From Phoronis australis (lineage: Eukaryota; Phoronida; Phoronidae), in the NCBI GenBank assembly GCA_002633005.1, contig NMRA01000018.1, positions 1,528,554 through 1,592,553 on the forward strand: DNA of 64,000 nucleotides, read 5' to 3'. Under the pieces are notes generated by a model. It searched no databases. It saw nothing but the letters and a program-made list of their open reading frames with translations, and was not told where the DNA came from. Numbering within the stretch: the first letter of the stretch is position 1; the number at the start of each line of letters is the position of its first letter. Shown in pieces: positions 1 to 15,400 of the stretch. The translations under genes were made by a program, and so were the position numbers.

Positions 1-148
1 TTGGGGAACAATATGCAGGAAATCGCTACCATAACTGTGAAACACAGGGTAAAAACTGCTGCGAACAGGGAAACACAAACACGCTTTCATCAGTATACCC
101 ATATTAGCACACTCTTCATCACAGTCGCCCTTCACAACCCAGATCCTC

Positions 149-438
149 TCACACCCTGTACTTCTTACTGATCCTCTCGGAGAAGCGTGGCGTGACCGGC
201 TGTGTCAGTGGCCGGTCACTCGGCTCCACCTCTACGCCCTTGTAGTGTCTGATAGGATTTGGCTTGTGCACCAGCTCTTGCCGGAGTCGCGCCACCTCCG
301 CCTGTTCCTCTCGCTCTCTCTCTTCCAGTCTCTGCTTGGCCACTAGGTCACGCTTAAACTCCTCCTCCTGCCGGTGTTTTTCGAAATCCTCGCGTTCCTT
401 TGACCGCTGGTCGGTGTTCAGCTGGAATTCGCTGACTT
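149..438 (-). CDS. TPX2: TPX2 coding exon 12 (C-terminal TPX2 domain, kinesin-5-binding end)
   Basis: The acceptor is GTTTTGCAG. It encodes FQLNTDQRSKEREDFEKH, a long charged helix rich in E/R/Q, RQELVHKPNPIRHYKGVE, and the tail RPLTQPVTPRFSERISKKYRV, then TGA. This is the most conserved part of the gene. Confidence 0.95.
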
Positions 439-3400
439 CTGCAAAACACATTGGTGAAACGTACAGCACGACTGTGACCACCTTCGTTATTTTTTTAGTT
501 TCACATAGTTCTGTTTAAATACTAATCCCTTTTTATGATTTCTGCATGGTTTCCATGCACAGCGTGCTCTAATGCTGCGCGAGTTTTTAGGATATTACGA
601 TTTAGCTTTTACCAGTGCTGTAGTGGTAAAATTAGAGATAAGTAGGCACACAAAGCCCACAGTATCACCTTGAGCACTGACTGTAACTTACGGTGTGTAG
701 GCACTACGTTCAAATGCCAAAAGGTGGTTGGCTGCATCTACGTGCGCCTACGTCCCACTGCAGCATTCATTGGCTTTTACACGATTTATCTTAATTAACA
801 AAAATACTGCTTTTAACAGTTTCCCAGTTTTCCATGACTAGTTTGAAACAGCAGTCTGGCGCCATAACACCCTACAGTACAAGCCAAAGAAATTCAGACA
901 AAATGGCCTGTAATTCCCAGTCATGACAGCTAGGAGGAAGCTGAATTCATTGTCAGAGTAGTCTCCCCTGATGACTAAGAATGAAGGGGAGTTAACATGA
1001 AAGTTAGTATGGAGACTAAGTCATTCTGTTATTAGAACTGTGCACCCATAACAGTTATTATCAGTCACTCTATTGATAACACAATTAGCCGTCATGATGG
1101 GGAAACAGTATTTTGTCTCGTTACTTTTGTCTTGTACTCAACGTCATCGTCATCCTTTGCACTGACATACAACACAGTGACGAACAAACTGACAAAGGAA
1201 AGCACTTTGACAGCAAATTCCTTCTCGTATTTGAATTAAATGGTCCACAAAATTGAATTCAAAAGAGCAATGTTCACATCTATGTTACCCAAGCTTACGA
1301 AGAACTCCAATCACTGCTCTATCTTTTGTGTTCAAAATGTGCAAAAGTTTGCACAGCTGCATAAGCAATGGGTTGATGGTTGTCCCGATAAAATCAGCAT
1401 TACAGTATGGGGGGAGGCACTATGTACAATAAATCCACACTTCGCTACAGTCTATGTTGCAACTCGCAACTCTGCACCACTCATACTGATTGCGAACTGA
1501 GCAGCACAACCAACAAATATGAGCCCAACTAGAGTTCTTATATATCTTAATCATATACCCCGTAATGCGTACAGCTCCAGTTTATGAATAGGGCAGGTTG
1601 AAATAATTTCGTCAAGATCAGAATAACTAAGCATCAATATTTTGAATTATTCAGTATCATTAGTCCAAACAGCGTGTCCCTGATCACNACACTTCGCTAC
1701 AGTCTATGTTGCAACTCGCAACTCTGCACCACTCATACTGATTGCGAACTGAGTAGCACAACCAACAAATATGAGCCCAACTAGAGTTCTTATATATCTT
1801 AATCATATACCCCGTAATGCGTACAGCTCCAGTTTATGAATAGGGCAGGTTGAAATAATTTCGTCAAGATCAGAATAACTAAGCATCAATATTTTGAATT
1901 ATTCAGTATCATTAGTCCAAACAGCGTGTCCCTGATCACATTTATGCTACCATTAACACTCTATCTTAAAAATAATTCCGCCTTCTGTGTCACCAAAAGT
2001 GCTCTCATTTGCATAACAGATTTGCAGATTTTTCAGAAAATTTTCAATTTTACTGGCACTAAATTACACTTAAAAGCAGCCTCTTGATAACACTAAGCAT
2101 ATAACAGGAACCGACACAAGTTGAAAAACCCGCAAATACGATCATCAGCAGCTGGTTAGACCTATCAACGTATCTTCAACATGCGTCCCCCTTGTTGTTA
2201 CACTGAGGCTAAGCGGATGTCGACCTAATTCGTCTTCCAAAACCCAGCAAATCATGGTTCCCCTTTATCTTGACTAGTATTTGTGTGAGTTGGCATGGAG
2301 TTCCTGCTACAACAACATAGTGATTATAAAAATAGTCAGTATGGCCACATATGAGAAAAGCTTTGCACAACTTGCTGTTCCCCATCAATGATCCCTCCTG
2401 CACGAAAGTTGGACATTTCTCAGAATAAAATCGTCAAAAACAGTTACTATGCAGTTCCACCTCTTTAAAATAAAACAATCTCAATGTCATGCTTGGCCAC
2501 TTTGATAATACTGCATTGTTTGTTGGACATAGCTGTAATGAGCACTCCACCAATCACTGAAGTAGTTTCTCACACTTCGGGTCAGATGGTAGTCAATATT
2601 GATAGAAGTGGCCTCATGATTTTCGTTCGAACAAAAACGAAAGGCGACTGACAACCCGAGGTCTGCTGCTATGCCATCTCAGTTATTTTTTATTCGAATT
2701 TATTAAGTGAACGGAATCATTAAGCAAAGTTCCATTTAGTTACAGAAAAAGGGTCACCTAACTTATTTTGATCGCATACCTTTTGCAGTCAATTCGTAGC
2801 TGCTTGTTATGAACATGCATGTTTCGATATGGTACACAAGTCTTCCCCTCCCATACAGAGTTTACTGGAACAGCTTTTGGTGAAATTTGGCATTGCCAAG
2901 CACTCATTATTAGTTCATACAAACAGGTTGCACACTCACCAGTGAGAGGCTTTTGAGACTTTTGAGGTACAAATGGCTGCTCATAGGTCACCTTGCACGG
3001 TTTAGCCTTGAAGTTCAACTGGCTCTTTTGTTGTCGGAGCTCTTCTTCAATCTATGGAATGAGTACAAATAATGACACCTCCAGCATTTACAAAGAGTAC
3101 ATAAAACCGTTAAACACAAGTTTGCCCTTAACACTGCAAGTGCATTTTGCCATTTAGAAGTACTTTAATTTTATTCTCCATTAACACTAACGTCAATCTG
3201 TATGAGGAAATAGTGTGGCCGCAGAGAAGACGGTGGCAGCAATAGGTAGTCAAGCCAAAAGATTTAACACACAACCATGCCATTTTATATTAAGTCTTTT
3301 AATGACAAATCGACTAAATACCATATTAATTGAAAAACATCATGAGATAATTCTAAAAAACCTGCAAATGTGATTCTGGCACTTTATAGATGCCAAGGTA

Positions 3401-6400
3401 GTCACATCCTTAGATCTGCAATGGTCGTGCTCACCACCTCATCGGTTTCAATATCACTACCAATATAAACAAGGTGACTGCTTACCAAGGCTAGATTGAC
3501 AAACAGTGGCAGTGTCATGTCAAACACGGCAAAACACACAATGAAGTGCGCCCGAGTGCCCAAACACAACATGTACCACCGGATGGCAGGAGTAATTAAT
3601 CAACCATCATCACCATCTCCTTTCTCCACAAACCAAACAACGTTCATACAAGCAACGTTTTCAACAGCTTGACATACACCCGTGTGGCTCATGAGAAGAA
3701 ACATGTTTGTGAAAAGGATCTCGGTGCATGAGAAAAGAATTGAAATCTCCATTGTGTTCATGAAAAATGAGGGTCTGTGAGGCTCACGAAGAAGGACTGG
3801 CTACCCTGTTTCTCAAAGCTACCATGCATGACTCTCCACTCCTCAGACAGAGCTAGAAGTGACGGCTTGTATGTAAGCAGTCAATTTGACAGAGTGAATG
3901 CTCCAGCACTGGTTTAGCTGCACGAGTCTGTTTATATCAAGTTCCACATTATCAAATTGTAAATGGAAAACTTTTGCTCAAGTGTAGCATGCATTTTTAA
4001 TCAAGATGTTGTGGTATCAAGATTGATTGGTTTCAATTGATTTTCAAAATTTGACAGCTTTTTATTTCATACAAAAAGGAACAAATAATTAATTGCTCAC
4101 AATGTTTTACTTGTGAAGAGAGTCGAACTTTATCATTACAGAGCTACCGTAGCAACGATTTTCGAATGACTAAGCATACATGCCATCAGCACACAAGTTC
4201 GATGAGGTGACAATTTCTGTGTAGACTTGTGCATGTAATCAGTAGGGTGGGGTCTGCTTTGAGCGACGAATAAAGTGGATACCGGCTAAGGATGCCAATG
4301 GACATTTAACTGGAACTGCAGAAAATTTACTGACATATGAAGACTGATTAGTCAAGAGAGATAGCTAATTGAATCTTTTATGGTAGTGGAAAAAATGACA
4401 TGCTTTCTATTCAAGCCACACACATGTATATGTAATCCATGACAGGACTCACCTGTTTACTCCACTTCTCAGCCTTGATTAGTCCCCTCTGCTTCACGTT
4501 CAAGTTGGGTGTCTCGGGAACGGTAGGCGCAATATGCTTCTTGGGCGGCAAGGGAGCGGGTGTGGCCGGTAGGGGCTGAGCGTGGAACTCGGCAGCCTAT
4601 GATGAGAAAAGATGAAGTTGAATCCTCCCAGGGACAAAAGGCAAACACCAAATGTTAATTGCCAGCACTCGCTACCAACGTGATAAACCACTGTTTTCAT
4701 CAACATGCGTTATGCCTGGTAAAATTAACCAATTAAAGATTTAACTAAGAGCTAAATGAGTGAAGTAGCACCAAGTGTCTGATGAAAACACGAAGACAAA
4801 TTGTAGTTTGGCTTCAGGATGACATTTTATAAAGGTCATTCCTGAGTCAACAGTCTCAGTGGTATGAAACATTGTCAAATAGCACACATACTCATTAGGC
4901 AGTTATAAGTGATAAATTATGCAAGCATACTTGATTGAGTCTATGTTTAATAAGGTAGCACCCAAGCATGTAAGACAATCTTACTTTACAGATACTTATG
5001 TCTCACTGGACAAGCAATGGTGTTTGAAGCCTTACTTCCTAGCCTGGGCTGAAATTGATGCCTTATCATGAAGTGACATCAAACTCATCACCTCAGGTAT
5101 GTAAATACAGGACTTTCAGAGTTTAACTTTGGTTGAGAAAATCACGTGTCTTAGATACGCACACAAAAATGTGACCTTCAAGTAAAATGCAAGAACCGAA
5201 ATCAACAAAAAAACCCAACAAAATGCAGTTAGGGATAAAAGCTTGTTTTTCTTGTTATAATACAAGCAGTGGAAGGCAGTGGGAAGAACTTCTAATTTAG
5301 CGCCCCTGACGTGCTTACTGTAAAAGTTGCAGCTATCGCAATAAAACTGCGCCCCTGCTGCAAAAGAGTTCACACCTGAACCCTGTATTCCACCGTACAC
5401 TCATTCACCTCACCTTCTTGTCATCCTCCAGTATTTTGCTTATCTTTTCCTCCTTCTGGGCCTGCATTTTCTTGTCGCGCTCCTCAAAATTGAACGGCTG
5501 CGGCACGGTGGCCTTGTGGTTCAACTTGGGCTGAAAGGGGATCCCCATGTGGGGTACGGGACGTGCTCTAACAATCTTCTGATCATCCTGGCAAGAGAAA
5601 AGAAACTATACAATTGGTGGCACAAATTAGTGTTCATCAGGAATGCTTTTAAGAACTTCGACAGCCTCAAAATCTGCAAGCCAATCAGGAATTAAAACAA
5701 CAGATAGATGNATCAAATCCGATTTTTTTTTATGCGGAAATATAATAAAATGCGCGGACAGAACATTTGAAAAAAGCCGAAATCCGCGTTTCCACGGAAA
5801 ATTCCAAGCCCTGTGAAATTGATGCCTTATCATGAAGTGACACCAAACTCATCACCTCAGGTATGTAGATACAGGTCATTCAGAGTTAAACTTTGGTTGA
5901 GAAAATCACGTGTCTTAGATACACAAAAATGTGACTTTCAAGTAAAATGTAAGAACCGAAATTGCCAAAAAAAAAAAAACAACAAAATGCAGTTGGGGAT
6001 AAAAGCTTGTTTTTCTTGTTACAATACAAGCAGTGGAAGGCAGTGGGAAGAACTAATTTAGCCCCCCCTGAACGGTGTGTGTGCTTACTGTAAAAGTTGC
6101 ATCTATCGCAATAAAACTGCGCCCCTGCTGCAAAAGAGTTCACACCTGAACCCTGTACTCCACCGGACACTCATTCACCTCACCTTCTTGTCATCCTCCA
6201 GTATTTTGCTGATCTTTTCCTCCTTCTGGGCCTGCGTTTTCTTGTCGCGCTCCTCAAAATTGAACGGCTGCGGCACGGTGGCCTTGTGGTTCAACTTGGG
6301 CTGAAAGGGGATCCCCATGTGGGGTACGGGACGTGCTCTAACAATCTTCTGGTCATCCTGGCAAGAGAAAAGAAACTATACAATTGGTGGCACAAATTAG

Positions 6401-9400
6401 TGTTCATCAGGAATGCTTTTAAGAACTTCGACAGCATCAAAATCTGCAAGCCAATCAGGAATTAAAACAACAAATAGATGACCACATACACACAAACATC
6501 TAGTACAAACTTATTGGAAGAAATTGTTACCCCAATACAAAAGGTAATGACCCACCACGATGAGTCATTCCAGTTACATTGACGGTGCTGTCAGTCAGTC
6601 GTTATGGGCAATTTCACTCGCGTCCAGTCAAAATGATGGGGCATTGTTGGTCGATTTTTCAGATTATTTTTAGCTTCTATTGTAATGTATGAAATAATGG
6701 ACGAAATATGACACTGGTGAACCTCAAAATTATATAAACCCATAACAAAGTTTGACATACCGGTATTTCAACAAGGTCTAACACCAAATGTGCATTCTGA
6801 GTTTTTCAGAGGCCTAATCCCGTGAACATTCAAACTTGACTTAAGGTTTATAAACCAAATCTCCTAAAAGGTTTGATTGATAAAGTAAAACTTTCCTGAA
6901 ATTACCGTTTGTAGGTTGAACAGTTAAGCATGTCACATAATTGTAATTCAGGCTGCTTTTTTGGGATCATCCTCACCAGTCACAACAAAAATCAATTTTT
7001 AGGTGAAAGCAGCATTTCGTCCTTTATAGCAGGCTAAAACCCGAATCAGGCCTTTCACTGTCCTGAAACTGGTCTCCTAATATTCCTTATGTAATAACAT
7101 TCTATTTTTGTTACCAACTCACGTCGCAACAATGCACAAATTCTCCATTTCCAAATTCACAATTTTAGGGTTGGCCAATCCCAATAAACTCTGAAGCAAT
7201 GTCTTGAACTGATGGTTTCAATATTGTTGTTGGTGATAAAAATAGAATCCCATTATGGCAAGGATTGCTATGAGAACACTTTTTTGAAGAGCAAGAAGTC
7301 TAATTCAATTCTTGTTTTTCAGTTAGCCAAACAGGGCAAAATGCGGCTTTAAGTGTTTTCCTTTCACCAACCCCACATATGGTCATCAACAACGTACCTG
7401 GAAACAGTGAGCGCGAGGACCACTTGTATCGATCTTAAAATAACAACACACACACCACTTAGCTACAGACAAAAGTACACACTGAAGTTGCTGCTGCTGG
7501 CTGACTCAACGACACATTTACACGTGTCATTAAAGTGACCGAGTGGAGAATGCAATACTCATTTCACTGTACAAGCACACACTATAAAGCTAACAACAAC
7601 TTGGCAAATAACAGGCTCAAAGGGTACAATCTCTGCACTTTAAAATTGACCAATCATATGGCACGCTTTGACTTACAAATATGTACTCAAATAAAGCGAC
7701 ATGATTGGTTAAGTTCCAAATTTGAGTTCCATGATTACATCCTGGACCCAGTTGTAGAGAATGTTTTAACAAGTAAAGGTGGTTTTGACTGAATAGCAGA
7801 AACCAGAAATCAGAGACTAGACTAGAGACAGGCATGATACTAGGCAAAATAATACAGGGGTTTCCTGCCATTAATGAGAATACCATATCATTGCATTGCA
7901 GCCGCTTTAAATCCACCTTTTAGTGCCAACAGAAATCTTTAATTTGAACCACTTGGTGCTATATGATTGGTGTCAAATTGTTTCTTGCACAGATTATAAG
8001 TGGTTGCCTGGCTTAGAATGTGCTGACAGTTCATTATACCCAAGACCAGAGTTAAAAAGTTGGCTTGATCTGGCTGGTTGTTTTATGATCTCAAAACAAT
8101 AATGAACCATCAGCTTCTTACTAAACCCAGAAATGACTTCTAACCTCACTCACTAAGGAACAAGGTGATACCGGTTTTACAACAATGACTGGTCTAAATC
8201 AAAATTCTTTTGACAGAGGACAGGTTTCTTTAAGCACTAACTGAGTGTATAGACAGACTAGCAAGACAATCTACTACACATTTGTCCCTATGCATTAGCA
8301 CTAAGTACTATCATACTGAACCCATTAATGTCTTCAAACATTAGCTCCATCAAAGGAAAGTAAAAAAGCACATCTTACAGTTGAATGAAAACCAGAAAAT
8401 GTGCATGCCTACACTGTGAATTAAGCTACAGCAAATTGACGTGAATGGTACACTACAGCACCATCTAAAACATATTGCACATACACAGATGAACCTGATT
8501 TGAAATTGTAATATCCTTATTCTTAAAAGGTACATCTCCTGTGTATGCCAAATATGTTTTTGGATAGTTTCTCATAAGTCCACCAATTCAGACTTAGTGA
8601 TGAAGCCTGTGTCATCAAAACGAAGAGATAATACAATATCTAACCAGTTACGACATTTGAACTCTACTGTACTCGGACAAAACAGGATTTACCTCCCATC
8701 ATCTTACATTATCTCAAATTTAATGAGAAGTATGATCGAGACTGATGGTTTAGATACCTGAGCATGAGACTGGTCATCCACAGGCTGGGAGTGGGCTTTG
8801 TCTCTTAGTCGTCTGTCTGTCTCAAACTGAACGTCGACCGGTTCCGTCACCGGCTTCGGCTCGACTTTCTTCACACCCAGATTGGGGTTGGAGAATATGC
8901 GTTCGTCGAGTTTATTTGCTTTGAACTTATACCTAAAATAGAGAAAACAAACCACAGTAAGCCGAAGAATGAAATGATTTTCAAAATAAAGTTCCTCAAA
9001 TGTCACAGTCACCAGTGTCATTTTTCCAGACTTTTGTTTCTTGGTTACAGCCAAAAGACCAAAATTTACTTTTGAATAAATAATTATTAGCCTAAGGAGA
9101 GTGAAAGTCAGAGGTTGGAAAACTTCAGATTCTATCCACCGACTAACATGTCTTGTTCAGACCTACGTACAACCAAAACTGCATTGGACACCAGATTTGG
9201 AGCTTTTCAGTATGTTTGCAGATTTTTGTGAATAGACCAAGCATCAAAAATTCAAACTTTTTACATGTTAGTGTAGTAAAACTGTGTTTTATAGGTACGT
9301 TTTCCAGTTACTTACATTTGAAACACGTAGTGATTTGACCAGCAATTCTTAGAATTCTCTAAAGTGTTTAATTGGTGGGCTGCGCTTGCAGAAATGAAAA

Positions 9401-12400
9401 GATCAGGTTAATGAACGGAACTGTTCCTTAGCTGTTGAACTTTGTGTAAATACATGCCACAATGGCAGTATATACCATAAGATACATAATAAAGAAGAGT
9501 CTCTTGGTTCAAAAGTTATGGTTGATTCTTATGACAAAAACTTATCTTGAGACAAGTTTTGTTGAACACCGCGTTCATCTCCGCAAAAAAGTGCTCACGA
9601 ATCTGCACTGAATGCTACTTTACATCAGATGACATGTTCTTTACTATGCCTGAAATGTTGGCAATAACTGTTCATTGAAAGCGTCTGTAAACATGTACTA
9701 CCGTACAGACCACCAAGAAACCTCAACTGACGCTGACTTGCACTATAAACTCTACAGTAACTTTAACTTTAGAATAACGCGGCAAAAGCAGATATTCTCA
9801 TCTTTCCGAAGCTATTTTCTTGACAGCTCGAAATATCCAGAATCTCGCACTTTGCCATGTTGACAACAGCATGTATTAAGCCAGACGTAGTCTAAATAAA
9901 ATGAAGTAAACCACAAATCACAGAAGTTGTGGCTTGTAGTTTAGGCCGGTGGCGATAAATAACAATAGAAGAGGCCTTGCGATTCTTCGATTATCTAGCT
10001 ATATTTAGAATAAATCAAAGCAAGGTCCAACTTAAACAGTTCAAGTTTTTTAGTTAAAATGATATGAACATATATTTAATTTCTAATTTAAAAATCTTCC
10101 TCCATTTCTACTATTATCTTATCACTAAGTGAGCAACAGCTTTCCTTATGAATCTTCACTTCTTGCACATGGTACACAGGTCTGCTTGTGTGCCCTACAC
10201 CACCTTACTTTTTGATTTCTTCAACTTCTTTCTCTTCAATCTCTGCCCGACTTATGGCACCTGACGGACGTTTTCTTGTCGGCGCAAATTGAGGGGTCTT
10301 TGGAACAGTGAGCTTGGGAGAGGTGGTTTGTTTGCCTGCTGGAGACACACCTGAAAATATAAAACGCCATTGTATGATAAAACATGTGTTCACAATTCCC
10401 ATGCATCAAACTTTTGTAGCCGTTACCAAAAGTTACACTTCTTCCAGCCCTTGCATTCGCAGATCTTTAAAAACCTTGATCACAGAAATAATGCCTCGAT
10501 GTTTTTAGCCAAGTGATTGCTTTATGTGATTTTCACAGACATAGACGCAACGCATTTAACTCTGTTTATTCATTGTATAAGTTACAAAATCATGCCTAGT
10601 AATTTCTTCGAAGACCTGTTTATAGCTAGAGAAAAAGGCTGGCAAAATGAAGACTTTGACATTCTGTGAAAAATCTGCAAGACTCTCAGTTTTGACAACA
10701 ACAATATTTGATTTATCTGCAATTCTCTGTGAGTACCATTTAACAAAAGATCACTGATTAAAACACAGTACAACTAAAATATATATTGGTACAAACTGAC
10801 CAAATGCTGAATTAAGAAATACACCACAATCATCAGCTCAAAGTGGTAGCCATTTAAAACTTGAACTCCAATACTCCCAACGTCAAGGTAAACCCCAACT
10901 TACCCCTGCTTCTTGGCTTGGAGCGGAACCTCTCTGGTGTGCGTGAGAAGCCATTCACCAGCTCTGCCATGGACTTGTACTTGCCTTCCGGGGCAGGCTC
11001 TGCTGACGATCGCCGTTTGTGCATCTCTGAGAAGTGGAATGGCTGCACCTTGGTAGCTTTGGGCTTAGACTTGGCCTGTTTGATCATTAGGAAACAGCAG
11101 TGAGATATGGTCAGCAATTTGTGCAATTCTAACAATAATATGTGATATCGTCGTTGTTAACAAAAATATAACTACAAGGTAACGAGACCTTGTGTTAAAC
11201 TCTATATGAAAGCAATAAAAATCAATAAGATGCCGAGAAGTGCCACCTACCGGCGATTCGTGGTGGCGCAGCTGCTTCGCAAAATCCTTGCTTCCGTCAT
11301 CCTGACGAGTGACCATCTCGTGCGGCTTGATGCGCGAGTCTGTTGCAAAGTGGAACTCTTGTGGGCGAGTCAGGCCTGCCGTTGACCTCTTAGGCACGTA
11401 GCGTTGGCCCTCGATGGCGCGGCGATACGACGACTGGTTCTTGCGTCGATTCTCGGCCAGTTTCTGCTGCATGTTCCTGATGCGCTCCATTTCCAGCTCT
11501 TCCGTCGTCTTCACCTTTCCTGCCTCCACCTTGACCTTGGACTGTTGTCGCCTGAGGAAGGATTAGGACAGCAGTCAGAAACCATACTCAAAGACTACAC
11601 ATTCAAGGCAGGAGTCGATACTCAACTTGTCAAATGCAACCTGGAAAAATTCCCACGTTGCCAAATGAGAAACGAGGACCCCAAAACAAGAAACTAGGTA
11701 TGCAGGGGTGCAAAAGTCCCTTTCTCTACAAAGGAAACACATTTGGCAACTGTTGTAAATGAAAAATTGAGATACTTGAATTGAAGACTCGGTGAAATGA
11801 GATCATGTTTGCTGGGACGCCTCACGTTGCTCGGGCTGGCATTTCTTCTTACAGTATTGCCGTGCCATAAGACCCATGGGCATCTGTGCACAACTTAGGC
11901 GCACACGCTAATATACAAACCCCTTGGATAAAATAGGCATTATTACGGATACAGGCCCATGGGCCTAAATGCACGGCAATACAGTAAAAAGTTGTTTAAG
12001 AAAAGCAAGTCATCTTTAAAAAGAAAACAGGTGCACCTATATGTGAATTAACACGTGGACCTATGCAGGGGACATTACGTGGGCTCATATGTGAAACTTA
12101 TGTGCATACGCCAATATGTGAATCACTTGGTTCGTTAAAAAATGCATTATTTTGGATCCCATATAGGCCCACGGACCTAAAGGCATGGCAATGTGATAGC
12201 CAAAAGACCCATATAATCTGTACAGCCTCACCTCTTACCTTAGACATGTGCAGAAGAAAAATGACATTTTTTTGCAACAATTCCAACTGTAGTCTGTTTA
12301 CTTCCTGTAGTATTTTGAGTACGTGCTTGGATGTTAGCGTGACAACTTGGGATTTTTACAATCTGAGGTTTCGTTAGCGACCTCTAGGTAGCTAAATTGA

Positions 12401-15400
12401 GCCTTACAAGGATTCTCAGACAATCACACACATAAACATCAAATCATGAGCGAGAATTACAGAGTCAACCACACAAACCATTGAATCTTACATACGAGGC
12501 ACATTTTAATAATTGATATATCTTTGACAGGTGGATGACTTGATGCTTGGGCAGATTTTTTGTCAGTGTGTATGATGTCGCTGTATGCATGTATGATTCA
12601 GCGGTTTATGCAACTACCTCATTAAGAGTTTGTATGTACGACTGTCAAATACTCGCAGCACTACTCAATGAAACAACAGCTCCAACTTCCCAATGTAACA
12701 TTAATGCCACGCAGACCCATAACCCGTGTGTTAAAAGATTTCTAGCTTTTTGGCAAACAATACTTCGAAGCACAACGGAGCAAGTTAAAGCAACAGGACT
12801 TTCTGCCAAATGTCTGAAAGTCCAAGCTTCACTGTCGTACAGTAACAGACAGTTAACCTGCTCGTCCCCATGAGAAGAACTGGCTCGTATTATGAGTTTG
12901 CACTAGTTACGGGAATTTCTAGGTGTCTGGTTTATCCACAGTGGTAAATGTCGACCCATTACAAGGGTTCTCATTTGTATTGTATTATCTAAGATATAAT
13001 TTTCCTTTTTCATGAGTTATATTTCCCTGTAAAAAGTACTAGGACATATAGTCAGTTTTGCTAAAGACAGTTTTCAAGTTTATCGAGTTCAGGAACATTT
13101 GGTGTGACTAGCAAATGACGCTTTGCTATTTATCTAATATTTTCCATGAATTGTAACCAGAATTTTCTGTAGATAAGCTCATGGGTGTGTATTCGGAAAA
13201 TGAAAATGTCGGGTATTTTAGTATTAAGGGCTGTTCCAGTAAAAAATGTATGGGAAGGGAAGGCACCGCAATTAAGTAAAAGATTACACACCAGGATCCT
13301 TTCTGACATAGAAATTTGATGTGAATGCAAGCTGCAGTCAAATTTTCAGACTTGTTGGAGAGAAACATCTCATCTCCAAAAATGTAGCAAGTGGATTTTG
13401 TTATACGAGAACTTCAAATCCGTGATTTGTTCAGATCGGGCTTACTTCATGAATGATGGAGTGCTGGGCAGGGTGATCTTGGGTATCTTGGAGGCCTTGT
13501 TCTCCTGGGAGGTGACGCTGATGCCACTGTCAACTGAAGACGTAGAGGATACACTGGTGTGGGGCACGCTGCGACGGGCTGACTTGACCACTGGCTTCTG
13601 TTGAGGTGTCGCCTCTGACCGACGCTTCAACGGCCGGCTGATCTGTGGGGTGCTGAATTGATAGGTGAAGTTATTTAGCCTCAACTGACATGGAAACAAA
13701 TGTGGTACAATACACAGACGCAGCAAAAATGAGAAAGTCAATAAAGACCAAGGCATAAAACCATGGAATTAAATTGAAAAGGACGATTAAGCTATGGACG
13801 GCACAAAAAATTCATTGTCATAGTGGTTGGTAGAAGGAAATCTAGTGGGTGTCGTGCATCTGACAAGAGATCAGCAGCACAAACTCTATACATGATATAA
13901 AGGCAAGATGCAAATGACAAAACCACCTTCAGTTCAGTAGACTCATGTCTTTAACCCTTATCCTGCTGAGCCTCTATTCAGACTACTTTCCCTGTGTGCT
14001 GAGCTAAGTAGGTCACCACTACTGCTGTTATGAAGATCACCCAAACTAATGAACTAATGATTTTAAATTGGAAATTTGAAGGGAAAATGTTAATTTCACA
14101 GAAAAGAAGCCAACATAAAAGTTGTCCAGAATTTCATGGATATTTTAACCTTATGTAAATCTTCATCATAGCCTTAGTGAAAGTAAACTGATCCACTGTC
14201 ATCCTCTCACATCTGGCTCCAGCCATATTATGAAACTATGTGTCTACACTTACATGAATCTGCCAGTATCTCCCAGACTAGTAATCACAGCCATATGGTT
14301 TAAATCACAGAAATGTAGAGGACAGTGTGAACTGTGGAATGCACATGCTCACATATCTAAACAACATTCCAGGGCTCTTACAATTTCTGAATGAAAATCA
14401 CAAGTGTCGTGGAGTGAGTGCACTCTCCTAGCGCAGCCCAGCTGCAGTTTATCATAGTCCATTGAGTACACCCAACGCATTGAAATAGGATAATTGGCAC
14501 ATGGGCTGACCTTGCCTAGCGCAGGATAAGGGTTAAAATGCAAACATCCAACAGCAAAAACACAACAAGGCTCATTACAGATTACATGGATATAGTTTAC
14601 CTCTGCTTCTGTTCTTGATTGACCACCTTTCTCTGTACTCTTGGGGAACGCCTAACAGCTGCTGCCACGGGCGGTTCATTAGTTTTCTGTTTTCTGAAAG
14701 AGAAAAATGACAGGCATTTTTGATATAGGCCACTTGCCGTTATGAATTTGGATGTGAATTCAAAAGAACTGATAGTTCATTATTGTTCGAGACAATGCTG
14801 AGTTAGCTTATCACACCGGGTCATTGTATGAACCAAGTACGGTCTCAAGGACTAATGCTTGTTAAAAGCACCAGTGCATTCCCCTGACAATATATAAACC
14901 AACCAATCTGAACAAAGACGCCATTTTGCACAGATAACATCTGCAATTAGAGGGCACACCAGCCATCAGATCCATCTGATAATCACTGTCATGTGCCACC
15001 AGCTTCATTGAAACACACCTTCCGAAATTCAAAAAGATCCTTGAAGGGGTTTAGAAGATACAGCAACAGACGCCAAAATGTTCAAAATCACTAAGTCTAA
15101 CAAAGAAGCCAGATTCCTTTTAGTATATCCATTTTGCTTGTCGCAGAAATCGTGGTCATGATACATAATCTTGTTAGGCCATATCTACGATGGCACATTT
15201 CTCTCATGGGAAATTTGATTTTGCAGCTGATTTAAACAAACCTCTTGGCCCTGTCCCATGCCTGCAAGTCAGTACAAATCTGAGGATGTGACTGTGGCTC
15301 TGGTGCAGGCTGGATGTCCTCCAATATCTGTTTCTGTGCTGTGACCACAGGTTCTGTCTTGACGACAGGATCCTGTACAACATCTTCTGCTTCGAGTGGT

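Larger units (their letters stand above)
5049..6480. repeat. 660-bp tandem repeat containing TPX2 exon 9, next to a single N
   Basis: Copies are about 5049-5710 and 5815-6480. They are separated by an N at 5711 and about 100 bp of unrelated sequence. Divergence is a few percent including small indels, an allelic-like level. The repeat covers the exon and both flanking intron parts. Confidence 0.85.
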
